Assembly: GCA_026786335.1 (NCBI GenBank)
Contig: JAJAYG010000005.1
Span: forward strand, 1-6,917
Direction: 5' to 3'
Source: Chitinophagales bacterium
GTDB taxonomy: Bacteria > Bacteroidota > Bacteroidia > Chitinophagales > UBA10324
Length of the DNA stretch: 6,917 nt
The position numbers were made by a program, and so were the translations under genes. The notes beneath the pieces were generated by a model. It was not told the origin of the DNA, did no database searches, and saw only the letters and a program-made list of their open reading frames with translations. Positions 6,822 to 6,917 of the stretch are shown here, piece by piece (within the stretch, counting starts at the first letter, position 1; every line of letters begins with the position of its first letter).

Positions 6822-6917
6822 ATGGATTACGTCAATTCAATAGAAGAGCAAGAAATCGCGCAAAAACTTTTTGATAATTTTCAATCATCAATTGTCGAAA
6901 TAGTTTCTTCTTCAGAA
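6822..6917 (+). CDS. Start of an unrecognised gene, cut by the window edge
   Basis: An ATG at 6822 opens a frame of 32 codons that stays open to the last base. The peptide is polar and probably helical (MDYVNSIEEQEIAQKLFDNF at its start, then a VEIV stretch and a Ser-rich end). It begins 29 bp after the dnaK stop on the same strand, so it could share the dnaK transcript. No signal peptide is seen and no family is recognised. An overlapping ATG at 6817 leads to a stop after eight codons and is not favoured. The short length visible keeps confidence moderate. Confidence 0.5.
   Translation, partial: MDYVNSIEEQEIAQKLFDNFQSSIVEIVSSSE

Overview
The window comes from a member of the Bacteroidota, probably of the Chitinophagales/Sphingobacteriales kind. 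The evidence is two proteins ending in type IX secretion (T9SS) sorting tails, a PanB and a DnaK of Bacteroidota type, an SPII lipoprotein of a Bacteroidota-style family (DUF4249-like), starts with A-rich leaders instead of Shine-Dalgarno sequences, and two matches to the Bacteroidota -7 promoter element TAnnTTTG. The placement rests on reading these features; no database was searched.

Layout, left to right. (1) 1-794 (+): the 3' end of a secreted delta-60-repeat beta-propeller protein with a T9SS tail. The frame breaks at a run of five G at 298-302. (2) 795-935: a convergent gap holding a GC-rich imperfect hairpin (819-862), probably a shared terminator or a REP-like palindrome. (3) 936-2129 (-): a complete secreted six-bladed kelch-propeller protein with a degenerate T9SS tail. 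(4) 2130-2393: a spacer made largely of repeat-like DNA, namely a perfect 8-bp palindrome set in C-rich sequence, GCCGAAG/CTTCGGC copies, and an ACT/CTACTCT simple repeat that runs into the panB stop codon. (5) 2394-3245 (-): panB, ketopantoate hydroxymethyltransferase (coenzyme A biosynthesis). (6) 3246-3687: a 442-bp divergent intergenic region with a candidate panB -7 element, a striking 68-bp near-perfect palindrome (3473-3540), a second hairpin (3592-3625), and a -7 element only 5 nt before the next ATG. (7) 3688-4716 (+): the lipoprotein. (8) 4717-4869: a short spacer with a small inverted repeat. (9) 4870-6792 (+): full-length dnaK. (10) 6822-6917 (+): the first 32 codons of an unrecognised gene cut by the window edge.

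The genes do not form one pathway. PanB and DnaK are housekeeping genes; the two propeller proteins and the lipoprotein are cell-envelope or surface genes of unknown specific role. I see no RNA gene, insertion sequence, CRISPR array, prophage or toxin-antitoxin system, and no convincing new multi-gene system. The most notable non-coding signals are the palindromic intergenic elements and the very short leader of the lipoprotein gene.
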